DNA of 64,000 bases from Jiella pelagia (GCF_026898155.1 NZ_CP114029.1:3948001-4012000), one strand, 5' to 3'. Positions 42,805-53,695 are shown, numbered from the stretch's first letter. The notes: generated from the letters alone by a model not told the origin. Translations and numbers: made by a program.

Positions 42805-43293
42805 ATGAAACTCAACGAGCTTTCCGATCTGGACGGCGCCACCCATTCCAAGAAGCGGGTGGGACGCGGCATTGGTTCGGGCAAGGGCAAGACCGGCGGT
42901 CGCGGCGTCAAGGGCCAGAAGTCCCGTTCGGGCGTCGCGCTCAACGCCTTCGAGGGTGGTCAGATGCCACTCTACCGGCGCCTGCCGAAGCGCGGCTTCG
43001 TCAACATCTTCGCCAAGGACTACAACGTCGTGTCCGTCGGCCGCCTGCAGCAGGCTGTCGACGCCGGCAAGCTCGACGCGGCTCAGCCGGTCGACCTGTC
43101 GGTCCTTGTTGCATCCGGCGTCATCCGCCGCGCCAAGGACGGCGTGCGGCTGCTCGGTGACGGCGAACTGACGGCCAAGCTGAACATCACCGTTGCAGGC
43201 GCTTCGAAGACCGCCGTCGACAAGGTGGAAAAGGCTGGCGGTTCCGTCACCGCCACCGCCGTTCGCAAGTCCGCAGCGACCGCCGAGGCCTGA
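42805..43293 (+). CDS. rplO: 50S ribosomal protein L15
   Basis: A 162-residue L15, beginning [20 protein letters not shown]. The glycine-rich [20 protein letters not shown] (residues 20-39) is the rRNA-threading tail, and [19 protein letters not shown] follows. Preceded by AAGGAGAAG. Confidence 0.97.
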   Translation: MKLNELSDLDGATHSKKRVGRGIGSGKGKTGGRGVKGQKSRSGVALNAFEGGQMPLYRRLPKRGFVNIFAKDYNVVSVGRLQQAVDAGKLDAAQPVDLSVLVASGVIRRAKDGVRLLGDGELTAKLNITVAGASKTAVDKVEKAGGSVTATAVRKSAATAEA

Positions 43294-43515
43294 GGCTTCG
43301 GCAATGCGTCGGCCGTTCCCCGGCCGACGTCACGGAGGGAGAGGGCCTCTCGCTCGCGCGTCGATCCCCATTGGACGAATTGGGCGCTTGCGTGGCAGAG
43401 CACTCCCGCTTATCTGACGGGTCTCGGGAAAAGGTCCGTCTTTGAGCCCGAGTCCGGTCGGGCGCCTGATGCGCTGCTCGGCCGTCTACGGGACAACCCG
43501 GGGAGCCTCCTCGAT

Positions 43516-44859
43516 ATGGCATCGGCTGCGGAACAACTTGCCGCAAACCTGAATTTTTCGGCCTTCAGCAAGGCCGAGGACCTGAAGCGGCGCATCTGGT
43601 TCACGCTCGGCGCGCTCCTAGTCTATCGCCTCGGCACCTACATTCCGATGCCAGGCATCGATCCTGCCGCGCTCGCCCAGGCGTTCCAGCAGCAGTCGAC
43701 CGGCATTCTCGGGCTTTTCAACATGTTTTCCGGCGGTGCCGTCGGCCGCATGGCGATCTTCGCCCTCGGAATCATGCCCTACATCTCTGCCTCCATCATC
43801 ATCCAGCTGATGACGTCGGTGATCCCGTCGCTTGAACAGCTGAAGAAGGAAGGCGAGCAGGGCCGGAAGGTCATCAACCAGTACACACGCTACGGCACCG
43901 TGCTTCTGGCAACGTTCCAGGCCTATGGCATCGCCGTCGGGCTTGAGACGCAGGCCGGCATCGTCGTCGATCCGGGCTGGTTCTTCCGCGTTTCCGCCGT
44001 GATCACGCTGGTCGGCGGCACGATGTTCCTGATGTGGCTCGGTGAGCAGATCACTTCGCGCGGCATCGGCAACGGCATCTCGCTGATCATCTTCGCAGGC
44101 ATCGTCGCGCATCTGCCGTCAGCTGTCGCCAATCTTCTCGAACTCGGCCGGACCGGCGCGCTTTCGACGACGATCATCCTGCTCGTCATCGTCGTTGCGG
44201 TCGCCTGCATCGCCTTCATCGTCTTCGTCGAGCGGGCGCAGCGCAGGCTCCTGATCCAATATCCGAAGCGGCAGGTTGGCAACCGGATGTTCCAGGGCGA
44301 CACGTCGCACCTGCCGCTGAAGCTGAACACTGCCGGCGTCATTCCGCCGATCTTCGCCTCCTCGCTCTTGCTTCTGCCGGTGACGGTGGCGAACTTCACC
44401 GACACCTCGCAGTTGCCGGACTGGGCAACCGCGGTCGTTGCTTCGCTCGGCCACGGCCAGCCGCTCTACATGCTGTTCTACGCCGGCCTGATCGCGTTCT
44501 TCGCCTTCTTCTACACCGCGGTCGTCTTCAATCCGAAGGATACGGCTGACAATCTGAAGAAGCATGGCGGCTTCATTCCGGGCATCCGTCCGGGCGAGCG
44601 GACGGCGGAGTACATCGACTACGTCCTGACCCGCATCACGGTCATCGGCGCGATCTATCTTGTGCTCATCTGTCTTTTGCCGGAGTTTCTGATTTCGGCC
44701 GCGGGTGTCCCGTTCTATCTCGGCGGAACGTCGCTGCTCATCGTCGTCTCGGTGACGATGGACACGGTGGCGCAGATTCAGGGTCATCTCTTGGCCCATC
44801 AATATGAGGGCCTCGTGAAGAAAGCGAAGCTCAGAGGGGGGAGACGGGGAGGACGATGA
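43516..44859 (+). CDS. secY: Preprotein translocase subunit SecY
   Basis: A 447-residue SecY with ten transmembrane helices. Conserved blocks: the N-terminal [20 protein letters not shown], the plug-proximal [20 protein letters not shown], and the ribosome- and SecA-contacting loop [20 protein letters not shown]. The short C-terminus ends [10 protein letters not shown]. It overlaps adk by four bases (ATGA). Confidence 0.97.
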   Translation: MASAAEQLAANLNFSAFSKAEDLKRRIWFTLGALLVYRLGTYIPMPGIDPAALAQAFQQQSTGILGLFNMFSGGAVGRMAIFALGIMPYISASIIIQLMTSVIPSLEQLKKEGEQGRKVINQYTRYGTVLLATFQAYGIAVGLETQAGIVVDPGWFFRVSAVITLVGGTMFLMWLGEQITSRGIGNGISLIIFAGIVAHLPSAVANLLELGRTGALSTTIILLVIVVAVACIAFIVFVERAQRRLLIQYPKRQVGNRMFQGDTSHLPLKLNTAGVIPPIFASSLLLLPVTVANFTDTSQLPDWATAVVASLGHGQPLYMLFYAGLIAFFAFFYTAVVFNPKDTADNLKKHGGFIPGIRPGERTAEYIDYVLTRITVIGAIYLVLICLLPEFLISAAGVPFYLGGTSLLIVVSVTMDTVAQIQGHLLAHQYEGLVKKAKLRGGRRGGR

Positions 44860-45503
44860 AGCTGATATTGCTCGGCCCGCCAGGTGCGGGAAAGGGAACG
44901 CAGGCGCAGCGTCTGATCGATCGTCACCAGATCCCGCAGCTGTCGACGGGAGACATGCTGCGGGCGGCGGTTGCCGCGCAGACCGAGGTGGGCGTCAAGG
45001 CCAAGGCCATCATGGATGCCGGCAATCTCGTGCCCGACGAGGTGGTGAATGCCATCGTCGCCGAGCGGATTGCCGCCGATGATTGCACCAACGGGTTCAT
45101 CCTCGACGGATATCCCCGGACACTGAAGCAGGCGGATGTGTTGGAGGAATTGCTGGAGAAGCGGGGCCAGCACCTCGACCGGGTCATCGAGCTGAAGGTC
45201 GACGACGACGTGCTGGTGAGGCGCGTAGCCGGGCGCTTTTCCTGCGCCAGTTGCGGTGCCGTCTATCACGACGAGGATCGCCGGCCGAAGACCGAGGGCG
45301 TCTGCGACACTTGCGGCTCGACCGAGTTCAAGCGCCGTCCGGACGACAATGCCGACACGATGCGTTCGCGGCTGCGTGCCTACTACAAGGAAACCTCGCC
45401 GCTGGTCGGCTACTACCATTGCAAGGGCACGCTGCGCTCGCTCGACGGCATGGCGCCGATCGACGAGGTGACCGAGAGCATCGAGCAGATCCTGAAGGGC
45501 TGA
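44856..45503 (+). CDS. adk: Adenylate kinase, zinc-LID type
   Basis: A 215-residue adenylate kinase (ATP + AMP to 2 ADP). The P-loop [14 protein letters not shown] and the AMP-site [18 protein letters not shown] are intact. The LID holds a four-cysteine metal knuckle (CASCGAVYH... and CDTCG), which stabilises the LID through zinc; such LIDs are known in some alphaproteobacteria. It is coupled to secY. The usual downstream genes rpsM, rpsK, rpoA and rplQ do not follow. Confidence 0.96.
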   Translation: MKLILLGPPGAGKGTQAQRLIDRHQIPQLSTGDMLRAAVAAQTEVGVKAKAIMDAGNLVPDEVVNAIVAERIAADDCTNGFILDGYPRTLKQADVLEELLEKRGQHLDRVIELKVDDDVLVRRVAGRFSCASCGAVYHDEDRRPKTEGVCDTCGSTEFKRRPDDNADTMRSRLRAYYKETSPLVGYYHCKGTLRSLDGMAPIDEVTESIEQILKG

Positions 45504-45707
45504 CCTTGCGCTTCGGCGGCCGGGGCCCGGTGAGGGCGCCGGTCGATGCGCCCGAGCCGGTGTTTCGGATTGAGACGGTGGAAGATGCGAACGACATCGT
45601 GTCGTCCGCTGCTTGCGCGTCGTAATATGCTGATCCCGTCCGAGCGGACCGCGCCCTGAAGACGACGTTCTACAGCGCGCGACAGTAAGAAGGGCGAAAC
45701 TTCGATC

Positions 45708-46895
45708 GTGACGCCGACAGTGGACATCGAAAGAAAGAGCCGAACGACCTCTGCGGGCAATCGCGAGGCGCTCGAGCCATCGAGTCCGGTCGCCTATTTC
45801 GGGCCGAGTGAGCCGCTGCATCTGGATGCCGGCATCGACCTCTCGCCGATCCAGATCGCCTACAATACCTATGGCGAGTTGAACGAGGATCGCTCCAACG
45901 CGATCCTGGTCTGCCACGCGCTGACGGGTGACCACTACGCCGCCAGCCAGTCACCGGTGACCGGCAAGCCCGGCTGGTGGTCCTCGATCATTGGCCCCGG
46001 CAAGCCGATCGACACCGACAAGTATTTCGTCATCTGCTCCAACGTCATCGGCGGCTGCCTTGGCTCCACCGGCCCGGCGTCGATCGATCCCGAGACGGGG
46101 GAGCCCTATGGCCTGACCCTTCCGGTGATCACCATACCCGACATGGTGCGAGCCCAGGCGATGCTGGTGGACCGGCTCGGCATCGACACGCTGTTTGCCG
46201 TCATTGGCGGTTCCATGGGCGGCATGCAGGTCCTGCAGTGGACGGTGAGCTATCCGGATCGGGTGTTTGCCGCGCTGCCCATCGCAACCGGCGCACGGCA
46301 CTCGGCCCAGAACATCGCCTTTCACGAGATCGGCCGCCAGGCGGTCATGGCCGATCCGGACTGGCAGGCCGGGCGCTATTTCGTCTACGGCAAGCGGCCG
46401 GTGAAGGGGCTCGCCGTCGCCCGGATGACGGCGCACGTGACCTATCTCTCGGAAATGGCGCTGCACCGGAAGTTCGGCCGCAACCTGCAGGATCGCGAGA
46501 GACTGGGCTTCGGCTTCGAGGCGGACTTTCAGATCGAGAGCTATCTGCGCCATCAGGGCATGACGTTCGTCGACCGGTTTGACGCCAACTCCTATCTCTA
46601 CATGACCCGGGCGATGGATTATTTCGACATTGCCGCGGATTTCGACGGCTCTCTCGCCAGGGCCTTCCAGGGATCGAAGACGCGCTTCTGCCTTGTGTCG
46701 TTTTCCTCCGACTGGCTGTTCCCGACCGAAGAGAACCGCGCGGTGGTGCATGCGCTCAACGCCGCGGCCGCCTCCGTCTCCTTCGTCGAGATCGAGACCG
46801 ATCGCGGCCATGACGCCTTCCTTCTCGAAGAGCCGAACTTCTTCGGCGCGATCGACGGCTTCGTCTCATCGGCGGCGCGGGCGAGGGGGCTCTAG
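45708..46895 (+). CDS. metX: Homoserine O-acetyltransferase
   Basis: A 395-residue alpha/beta-hydrolase-fold enzyme that acylates L-homoserine for methionine synthesis. The nucleophile elbow is [12 protein letters not shown], the acid is in SSDWLFP and the histidine is in RGHDAFLLE. The conserved [14 protein letters not shown] segment is present. Many MetX enzymes actually use succinyl-CoA, so acetyl specificity is an assumption. The GTG start at 45708 is the best fit to length. It is followed by metW, three bases after the stop. Confidence 0.94.
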   Translation: MTPTVDIERKSRTTSAGNREALEPSSPVAYFGPSEPLHLDAGIDLSPIQIAYNTYGELNEDRSNAILVCHALTGDHYAASQSPVTGKPGWWSSIIGPGKPIDTDKYFVICSNVIGGCLGSTGPASIDPETGEPYGLTLPVITIPDMVRAQAMLVDRLGIDTLFAVIGGSMGGMQVLQWTVSYPDRVFAALPIATGARHSAQNIAFHEIGRQAVMADPDWQAGRYFVYGKRPVKGLAVARMTAHVTYLSEMALHRKFGRNLQDRERLGFGFEADFQIESYLRHQGMTFVDRFDANSYLYMTRAMDYFDIAADFDGSLARAFQGSKTRFCLVSFSSDWLFPTEENRAVVHALNAAAASVSFVEIETDRGHDAFLLEEPNFFGAIDGFVSSAARARGL

Positions 46896-46897
46896 AG

Positions 46898-47576
46898 GTG
46901 ACGCTCACCGCTGACACCAGAGCCTCCCGGTCCGACTGCAACCAGTGACACCGTCGCCGGAACCCCCACCGGAATCCGCGTCGATCTCGAGGTGATTGCA
47001 GATCTCGTCGAGCCGAATTCCCGGGTCCTCGACATCGGTTCGGGCGACGGGGCGCTTTTGGCGATGCTGCAGTCGCGCCGACATGTCGACGGCCGCGGCA
47101 TCGAGATCAGCCAGACGGGCGTCAACGAATGCGTGGCGCGCGGCCTGTCGGTCATCCAGGGCGATGCCGACCGCGATCTCGTCCATTATCCCGACGACGC
47201 TTTCGACTACGTCATCCTGTCCCAGACCATCCAGGCGACGCGCAATCCCAAGCTTGTCCTGTCGGAACTGTTGCGGATCGGTCGCCGGGCGATCGTCTCC
47301 TTCCCGAATTTCGGCCATTGGTCGATCCGCTATTCGATCGGCCTCCGGGGCTCGATGCCGGTGACCCGCAACCTTACACACGCCTGGTACGACACGCCAA
47401 ACATCCATTTTTGCACCATCCGCGATTTCGTGGCGTTGGCCGGCGAACTCGGCGCCACCGTCGAGACAGCGACCGCCATCAATTCGACCGGCCAGAAGAT
47501 GGGCATGAAGATGCCCTGGTGGTTCTGGAACCTGTTCGGCGAGCAGGCCGTGTTCGTGCTAAGGCGGGGGCTGTAG
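46898..47576 (+). CDS. metW: Methionine biosynthesis protein MetW; one frameshift
   Basis: A 225-residue SAM-dependent methyltransferase-fold protein required for MetX activity. The SAM motif VLDIGSGDGALL is at about residue 45, followed by DYVILSQTIQATRNP and a conserved C-terminal WWFWNLFGEQAVF. GAGCCTC at 46920-46926 lies only seven codons into the gene; removing one C extends the frame back to a GTG at 46898 that nearly abuts metX, giving VTLTADTRAPGPTA... Without repair the protein would lack its first ~30 residues. Confidence 0.92.
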
Positions 47577-48065
47577 CGCCCGGAGAAGCTGTTCTCCCGG
47601 GGTTGGTCCAATCGGCATTCGGACGCACGCGTTTCGCGAGTTTGAGCGGAATTTCGGCGGTCCGACGAGGCGGGCCCGTTTATCGCCACCCTTGAATGGA
47701 TCGACTGGTTCAACGCCGCCGGCTTCTCGAACCGATCGGCTACAGGCCGCCCGCTGATCCAGAAGCCGCATACGATGCCGAGCTTGAGGCACTGCCGATC
47801 GCAGCGCAGAACTCAAGCCAACCGGTCTCCGGAGCGGTTCGCCTTGCCCTCTGAGCGGTTGGCCCCGGAAAACTGCGCTTTGAATTCGTCTTCGCCCTGC
47901 CATCGGGTGGTGGTGCATCGACCACTCAGAGCCGGCCTGCTTGGACCCGCGGCCGTCGATGAGTGTCGTTGCGCTCGTCAGATCTCAGTACCGGCGTCTG
48001 ATGCGCTTTGGACTGACGCCCCAGGCCAGAGCCGAGGTCGGACACTTGGCGCCTGGGAAGGACCT
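47577..48065. other. Intergenic region with IS remnant
   Basis: 489 bases between metW and the convergent udh gene. They hold a small hairpin after metW (GGAGAA-GCTG-TTCTCC, 47582-47597) and the IS3-type transposase fragment listed separately. No intact gene is seen on either strand, and I cannot identify terminal inverted repeats. Confidence 0.55.
47679..47854 (+). pseudogene. IS3-family transposase (OrfB) C-terminal remnant
   Basis: A degenerate fragment: FIATLEWIDWFN in one frame, then RRLLEPIGYRPPADPEAAYD in the next, ending ...AVRLAL. This is the conserved C-terminus of IS3-type integrase-core transposases (usually TLEWVDWFNxRRLLEPIGxxPPAEAE). The frame slips by one base after WFN (47712-47716). 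No DDE core or OrfA remains. It marks past insertion-sequence activity just downstream of metX-metW. Confidence 0.72.
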
Positions 48066-48863
48066 TCATTCCTCCTGGATCGGTTCGATCGTGAACTTTC
48101 CGCCTTGATAGACTGCGTCGCAGGCGTCCTTCGGCGGTCGCGGCATTGTCGCGTCGATCTTTTCGCGGAATTTCGCTGCGTTGTCCTTCGGGTGCCAGCC
48201 GAGATAGGAGACGGCGGAATTGTCCCACCAGACCGTGTCGTTATTCGAGACGCCGTAGATCACCGGGCAGCCGAGCCGCGACACGGTGAAGACGCAGGCG
48301 ACGAGGGACAGGAAGTCGTCCGGGCTCATCCAGATGGACAGCTTGCGGTGATCCTGGGCTTCTTGCGCGCACCAGCCGATCCGGACGATGGCGGTCTCCA
48401 GCCCAAACTTGTCGTGATACATGCGGGCCATGGCCTCGCCGAAACACTTGGTGACGCCGTAGAGCCCGTCGGGCCGCAGGCTGGCCTCGGCCGTGAGAAG
48501 CGTACCCTGCTCGTGAAACCCCGTCACGTGGTTGGAACTGGCGAAGAGAATGCGTGGGCTCCCGCAGGCTCGTGCCGCCTCGTAGAGATTGTAGACGCCG
48601 ACGATGTTGGGGCCGAGAAGCGTGTCGAAGCTCTTTTCGAGCGAGATGCCGCCGAGATGCAGGATTCCGTCGCAGCCCTCGACCAGCTGCCGCACGGCGC
48701 CGCGATCGGCGAGGTCGCAGGGAACGATCTCCTCGTTCTCTCCCGCATGTCCGAGATCGGCGACGTCGGAAAGGCGCAGCGTCTTGGCGAGAGGCTTCAG
48801 CTTGTGGCGAAGCAGCGTTCCGATTCCGCCGGCGGCACCGGTGACCAGAAGTCTTTCAAGCAT
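48066..48863 (-). CDS. udh: Uronate dehydrogenase
   Basis: A 265-residue short-chain dehydrogenase/epimerase-type enzyme that oxidises D-galacturonate or D-glucuronate to the aldarolactone with NAD. The motif VTGAAGGIGTLLRHKL binds NAD. The catalytic Ser is in ILFASSNHVTGFHE, and the Tyr-Lys pair is in RPDGLYGVTKCFGE. The size and the NHVTGFH and WWDNS features match Agrobacterium Udh. It follows the TRAP genes on the same strand, and its partner enzymes lie in the divergent kdgD-gci-gli set. Confidence 0.9.
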   Translation of the reverse strand: MLERLLVTGAAGGIGTLLRHKLKPLAKTLRLSDVADLGHAGENEEIVPCDLADRGAVRQLVEGCDGILHLGGISLEKSFDTLLGPNIVGVYNLYEAARACGSPRILFASSNHVTGFHEQGTLLTAEASLRPDGLYGVTKCFGEAMARMYHDKFGLETAIVRIGWCAQEAQDHRKLSIWMSPDDFLSLVACVFTVSRLGCPVIYGVSNNDTVWWDNSAVSYLGWHPKDNAAKFREKIDATMPRPPKDACDAVYQGGKFTIEPIQEE

Positions 48864-48874
48864 GGTTGTTTCGC

Positions 48875-50152
48875 TCACTTGAACAGGGATGGCAGGGTGA
48901 GTGAGATGGCGGGGATATAGGTGGTCAGCATCAGGGCGACGAAGATCGCCAGATAGAACGGCCAAATCGTCTTCACGGCCTCTTCGATCCTGACACCGCC
49001 GATGACGCAGCCGACGAACAGGCAGCCGCCGACCGGCGGCGTGCACAGGCCGAGGCCGAGATTCATCATCATGATGATCCCGAACTGGACGGGATCCATT
49101 CCGAGATCGCGCACCACCGGCAGGAAGATCGGCGTGCAGATGAGGATCAGCGCCGCCATGTCCATGATCATCCCGAGGATGAGCAGGATGACGTTGAGCA
49201 TGAAGAGGATGACGAGCGGATCGCTGGAGATCGCCGTCAGTGACCCCGCAAGAGCTTCCGGAACCCGGTAGAGGGCGAGCAGATAGGCGAAGGAGGACGC
49301 CGTGGCGACGAGGATCATCACCAGGCTGGTCGTCCGCACGGAGGCAAGCACCGCCGCCTTGAAGCCTTCCCATGACAGTTCCCGGTAGACCAGCGTCGTC
49401 ACCAGCAGCGCGTAGATGGCGCCGAAGGCACCGGATTCGGTGACGGTCATCACGCCGGAGAGCACGCCGCCGACGATGATGACCGCCGTGAACAGGCCGG
49501 GGAGGGCGACGATAAAGCTCCTGAGCAGCACGAGATAGCCCGGAAAAGGCTCGCTGCCATAGCCGCGCTTCAGCGCTACCAGATAGGCCGCAACCGCCAG
49601 GCAAAGGCACATCAGGATGCCGGGCACAACGCCGGCGATGAACAGCTGGCTGACCGAGACCCCGCCCGCCGCGACGGAGAACAGGATCATGTTGTGGCTG
49701 GGCGGGATGACCACGCCGGCGACGGAGGAGGTGACGGTGACGTTGACGGCATAATCCGCGTCGTAGCCCTTCTCCTTCATCACCGGCATCAGGATCGAGC
49801 CGAGAGCCGAGGTGTCGGCGACGGCCGAGCCGGAGATGCCGCCGAAGAGCATGGAGGCCGAAACGTTGACGAGGCCGAGGCCGCCGCGCACCGAGCCGAC
49901 GGCCGCGGCCGCCAGACGTACGAGCCGCGCCGCGATGCCCCCTTGCATCATCAGGTCCCCGGCGAAGATGAAGAACGGGATCGCCAGAAGCGAAAACACC
50001 GAGACACCGGACATGATGCGCTGGAAGGCGACGAAGAGGGGGATGCCTTCGTAGAGAAAGCCGCCGATGGTCGCGAGGCCAAGCGCGAAGGCGACCGGAA
50101 CGCCGGCGATCATCGTTCCGAAGAAGATCGCGAAAAGAAGAAGCAGCCCCAT
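48875..50152 (-). CDS. TRAP transporter large permease subunit (DctM family)
   Basis: A 425-residue, about 12-helix membrane protein that forms the ion-coupled channel of a TRAP importer. It contains the DctM-family features FFIFAGDLMMQGGIAARLV near the N-terminus and PPVGGCLFVGCVIG near the end. It starts one base before dctQ ends and sits 11 bases from udh, so dctP-dctQ-dctM-udh look like one operon. Genomic context suggests a uronate as substrate. Confidence 0.93.
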   Translation of the reverse strand: MGLLLLFAIFFGTMIAGVPVAFALGLATIGGFLYEGIPLFVAFQRIMSGVSVFSLLAIPFFIFAGDLMMQGGIAARLVRLAAAAVGSVRGGLGLVNVSASMLFGGISGSAVADTSALGSILMPVMKEKGYDADYAVNVTVTSSVAGVVIPPSHNMILFSVAAGGVSVSQLFIAGVVPGILMCLCLAVAAYLVALKRGYGSEPFPGYLVLLRSFIVALPGLFTAVIIVGGVLSGVMTVTESGAFGAIYALLVTTLVYRELSWEGFKAAVLASVRTTSLVMILVATASSFAYLLALYRVPEALAGSLTAISSDPLVILFMLNVILLILGMIMDMAALILICTPIFLPVVRDLGMDPVQFGIIMMMNLGLGLCTPPVGGCLFVGCVIGGVRIEEAVKTIWPFYLAIFVALMLTTYIPAISLTLPSLFK

Positions 50153-50701
50153 TCAGCGATCCGTTCGGTTCGGCGTGTTGAAACGCACGAGAAGACTGAC
50201 GAAGGCGAAGACGAAGATGAGTGCTCCGCAAAGCCCCAGGGGGAGGGCACGCCATCCCTCCGATATTCCGAGCATGGGCATGATTCGCCGTGAAGTGCCG
50301 ATCGCAAGGCTCGTCCCGTACCAGGCCATGACCAGGCCGAAGCCTGCGAGGAGCAGGTCGGTCAGGATGCGGAGGCTTTCCCGCGGGACGCGAGGCAGCC
50401 CCTCGCGGATGAAATCAATGGACAGATGGGTCGAGCGCCACACGCCGACGGCGGCGCCGAGGAAGGTGATCCAGACGACGAGCACGAGGGAGGCCTGCTC
50501 CACCCATGTCGGCGTGTCGTTGAGGACGTAGCGGCCGAAGACCAACCACCCGAAGATGGCGATCAAAACGACCATCATCACGCCGGAGACGGCCATGCAG
50601 GCCGAAGCCACAAGATCGAGCCCACGGACCACGCCGGCCAGCCACTTCGGCTGTGTGGACGGGGGGTGTACCTCATGGGCCGGGGGAGACGACATCGACA
50701 T
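50153..50701 (-). CDS. TRAP transporter small permease subunit (DctQ family)
   Basis: A 182-residue protein with four transmembrane helices. The family segment WVEQASLVLVVWITFLGAAV is followed by STHLSIDFI. The N-terminus is Pro-rich and cytoplasmic. It directly adjoins the large subunit and belongs to the same operon. It may start a few residues later (a second Met at position 3). Confidence 0.92.
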   Translation of the reverse strand: MSMSSPPAHEVHPPSTQPKWLAGVVRGLDLVASACMAVSGVMMVVLIAIFGWLVFGRYVLNDTPTWVEQASLVLVVWITFLGAAVGVWRSTHLSIDFIREGLPRVPRESLRILTDLLLAGFGLVMAWYGTSLAIGTSRRIMPMLGISEGWRALPLGLCGALIFVFAFVSLLVRFNTPNRTDR

Positions 50702-50803
50702 CCAGATCTACTCGCAGAGCCCATGACATGACGCTGTCCGTCGCGGCGGGGTGCCGCGACGACGAAAGGGCCCGGCGTGCGCCGGACCCTTGTGGCGCAA
50801 GGA

Positions 50804-51805
50804 TCAGTTCGAAGACTTGGTGGCCTGAATCTCCTCGACGAGCGACTTCATCTCGGGATTTGCCGCATAGAACTTTTCGTAGACCGGCTTCATCTTGTCC
50901 TGGAACGCGGTCTTGGCGTCGGCGGAGATCTCGTTGATCTTCACGCCGGCGTCCTCGACCTTCTTGCGGCTGTCTGTCTCGCGCTGTGCCCAGAGGTCCC
51001 GCTGCTGCTTCGCCGCGTCGACGGCGGCCTGGCGAACGATCTTCTGGTTCTCCTCCGAGAGCGCGTCCCAGCTCTGCTTGGAGATGCAGACGCATTCCGG
51101 CAGGATGAGATGCTCGGTCAGCGAATAGAATTTCGCGACCTCGTAGTGGTTCGAGCTTTCGAAGGAAGGGAAGTTGTTCTCGGCGCCGTCTAGAACGCCG
51201 GTCGTCAGCGACTGGTAGACCTCGCCATAAGCCATCGGCGTGGCGTTGCCGCCGAGGTCGTCCACCATGTCGACATAGAGCTGATTGTTCATCACCCGGA
51301 TCTTGAGACCGTCGAGATCGTCCGGCTTCTCGATCGGACGCTGGGTGTCGTAGAAGCTTCTGGCGCCCGAATCGAACCATGCGAGAGCGACGATGCCTTC
51401 GTCCGAAAGATCCTTGGAGAAACGCTCGCCGATCTTCCCGTCCATCACCGCATGCATCTGGTCGACGCCGGTAAAGAGGAACGGCAGCGACAGGACGTTG
51501 ATCGAGGGCACGAACTCGCCCATCGGACCGAGGTTGAAATTGGCGAAGTCGAGGGCACCGTTGCGCACCTGGTCGATCGCATCGGGCTGGTCGCCAAGAA
51601 TGCCGCCGTTGAAGACCTCGGCGGTGACCTCCCCGCCGGTCTTGTCGGTCACCGTGTCGGCGAAGGTCTTCAGCGCAACGGTGTTCGGATAGCCCTCCGG
51701 ATGGATGTTCCAGCCCCGCCAGTCGGCGGCGCTGGCAACCGATGTCGCGGCGAGCGCCACGAGGCCGGAAAGAAGGGTGGTGCGGAATAGCGACGTGTTG
51801 ATCAA
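50804..51805 (-). CDS. TRAP transporter solute-binding protein (DctP family)
   Basis: A 333-residue periplasmic receptor. The signal peptide LFRTTLLSGLVALAATSVASA is cleaved near ASA-ADW. The DctP core includes ALDFANFNLGPMGEFVPSIN and LDGLKIRVMNNQLYVDMV, with the carboxylate-binding arginine in KIRV. A TTG at 51805 preceded by GGGAGGA is the best start; an in-frame ATG 11 codons upstream would place the ribosome-binding site inside the gene. It heads the dctP-dctQ-dctM-udh set. Confidence 0.91.
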   Translation of the reverse strand: MINTSLFRTTLLSGLVALAATSVASAADWRGWNIHPEGYPNTVALKTFADTVTDKTGGEVTAEVFNGGILGDQPDAIDQVRNGALDFANFNLGPMGEFVPSINVLSLPFLFTGVDQMHAVMDGKIGERFSKDLSDEGIVALAWFDSGARSFYDTQRPIEKPDDLDGLKIRVMNNQLYVDMVDDLGGNATPMAYGEVYQSLTTGVLDGAENNFPSFESSNHYEVAKFYSLTEHLILPECVCISKQSWDALSEENQKIVRQAAVDAAKQQRDLWAQRETDSRKKVEDAGVKINEISADAKTAFQDKMKPVYEKFYAANPEMKSLVEEIQATKSSN

Positions 51806-51864
51806 AGCGTTGTCCTCCCAACAATGACATCTTATCATGAGTCATCTAGACAATAATGATGCAT

Positions 51865-51883
51865 TTGTCATACAACTTGTCAA
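51865..51883 (-). promoter_or_regulatory. GntR operator overlapping dctP promoter
   Basis: TTGTCATACAA (51865-51875) is a TTGT-N3-ACAA dyad, and a minus-strand -35 TTGACA (51878-51883) directly adjoins it, so the dyad falls in the dctP promoter spacer. Almost the same 16-base string, ATTTGTCANACAACTT, occurs upstream of kdgD. FCD-type GntR regulators typically bind such sites. The regulator gene starts within 60-80 bases. Confidence 0.72.
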
Positions 51884-51920
51884 GCGCACTGCCGAGGGAT
51901 AGTGCCGAGAGGGTGGAAGA

Positions 51921-52670
51921 TTGAGCGAGGCAAGGATCGGGGTGGGCGGTGGTCGGGCGAGGCCGCTCGGCAAACGGAAGGTCAATCTGACCGCAAAAGT
52001 CAGCGAAGGTCTGCGAAATGCCATCGCGTCCGGCGCCGTCGCAATCGGCGAGAAGCTTCCCAGCGAAGCGTCCCTGACAGCTGAGTACAAGGTCAGCCGA
52101 ACGGTGGTGCGCGAGGCGATCGCGCTTCTGAGGGCCGATGGGCTGGTCGAGTCCCGCCAGGGCTCTGGTCTCTACGTCGTCTCGCACGGAGCGATCGCCG
52201 CGCCGATCTTTCCCGCCGTCGACCAGTCGCGCATCTCCTCGATGATCGAGTTCCTTGAATTGCGGGCGGCCGTCGAGATCGAGGCGGCGGGCCTTGCCAG
52301 CCAGCGCCGCTCTCCTGCGCAGGAAGAGGCGATCTTCGAGGGGTGCGAGGCGATCGAGGCGACGATCGAGGCAGGGGGCGCGACGGCCGAGGCTGATTTC
52401 AGCCTGCACCTGAAGATCGCCGATGCCACCAACAACGTCCGCTTTCGCGAGTTTCTCGAGATGGTCGGCACGAAGTTGATCCCGCGCCGGGCCTTGCAGG
52501 ACGGGCAGGTCGAGAACACGCCTTCGCATTATCTGGAGCAGATCCAGAAAGAGCATCGCACCATTGCGGAGGCAATCTCCCGGCGTGACGAGACAAAGGC
52601 GCGGGACGCCATGCGCGGTCACCTGCAAGGGAGCCGGGACCGCTATCGGCAGCTGCTGCGCGGCGCCTGA
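51921..52670 (+). CDS. GntR family (FadR/FCD) regulator of uronate catabolism
   Basis: A 249-residue regulator. The winged helix comprises LPSEASLTAEYKVSRTVVREAI and ADGLVESRQGSGLYVVS (residues about 45-80); the C-terminal FCD domain is all-helical with the metal-binding ELRAAVEIEAAGLASQR, HLKIADATNN and EHRTIAEAI histidine segments. The start is uncertain: TTG at 51921, or GTG at 51942, which has AAGGA at better spacing. It lies between the divergent TRAP-udh and kdgD-gci-gli units, and matching operators on both sides indicate that it represses both until an aldaric or uronic acid is present. Confidence 0.87.
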   Translation: MSEARIGVGGGRARPLGKRKVNLTAKVSEGLRNAIASGAVAIGEKLPSEASLTAEYKVSRTVVREAIALLRADGLVESRQGSGLYVVSHGAIAAPIFPAVDQSRISSMIEFLELRAAVEIEAAGLASQRRSPAQEEAIFEGCEAIEATIEAGGATAEADFSLHLKIADATNNVRFREFLEMVGTKLIPRRALQDGQVENTPSHYLEQIQKEHRTIAEAISRRDETKARDAMRGHLQGSRDRYRQLLRGA

Positions 52671-52703
52671 GGTGACGGCGGGCGAGCCTCTGATGGCCTC
52701 GAT

Positions 52704-52724
52704 TTGTCAGACAACTTATTGACA
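52704..52724 (+). promoter_or_regulatory. GntR operator and -35 element upstream of kdgD
   Basis: TTGTCAGACAA (52704-52714) matches the dctP-side operator at 10 of 11 positions. A consensus -35 TTGACA (52719-52724) starts four bases later. A looser half-site, TGTCGTACG, follows. A clear -10 is not obvious, which is usual in this group. Confidence 0.68.
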
Positions 52725-52745
52725 AATGTCGTACGGGCTTTCTAG

Positions 52746-53690
<945 letters not shown>

Positions 53691-53695
53691 CGGCC

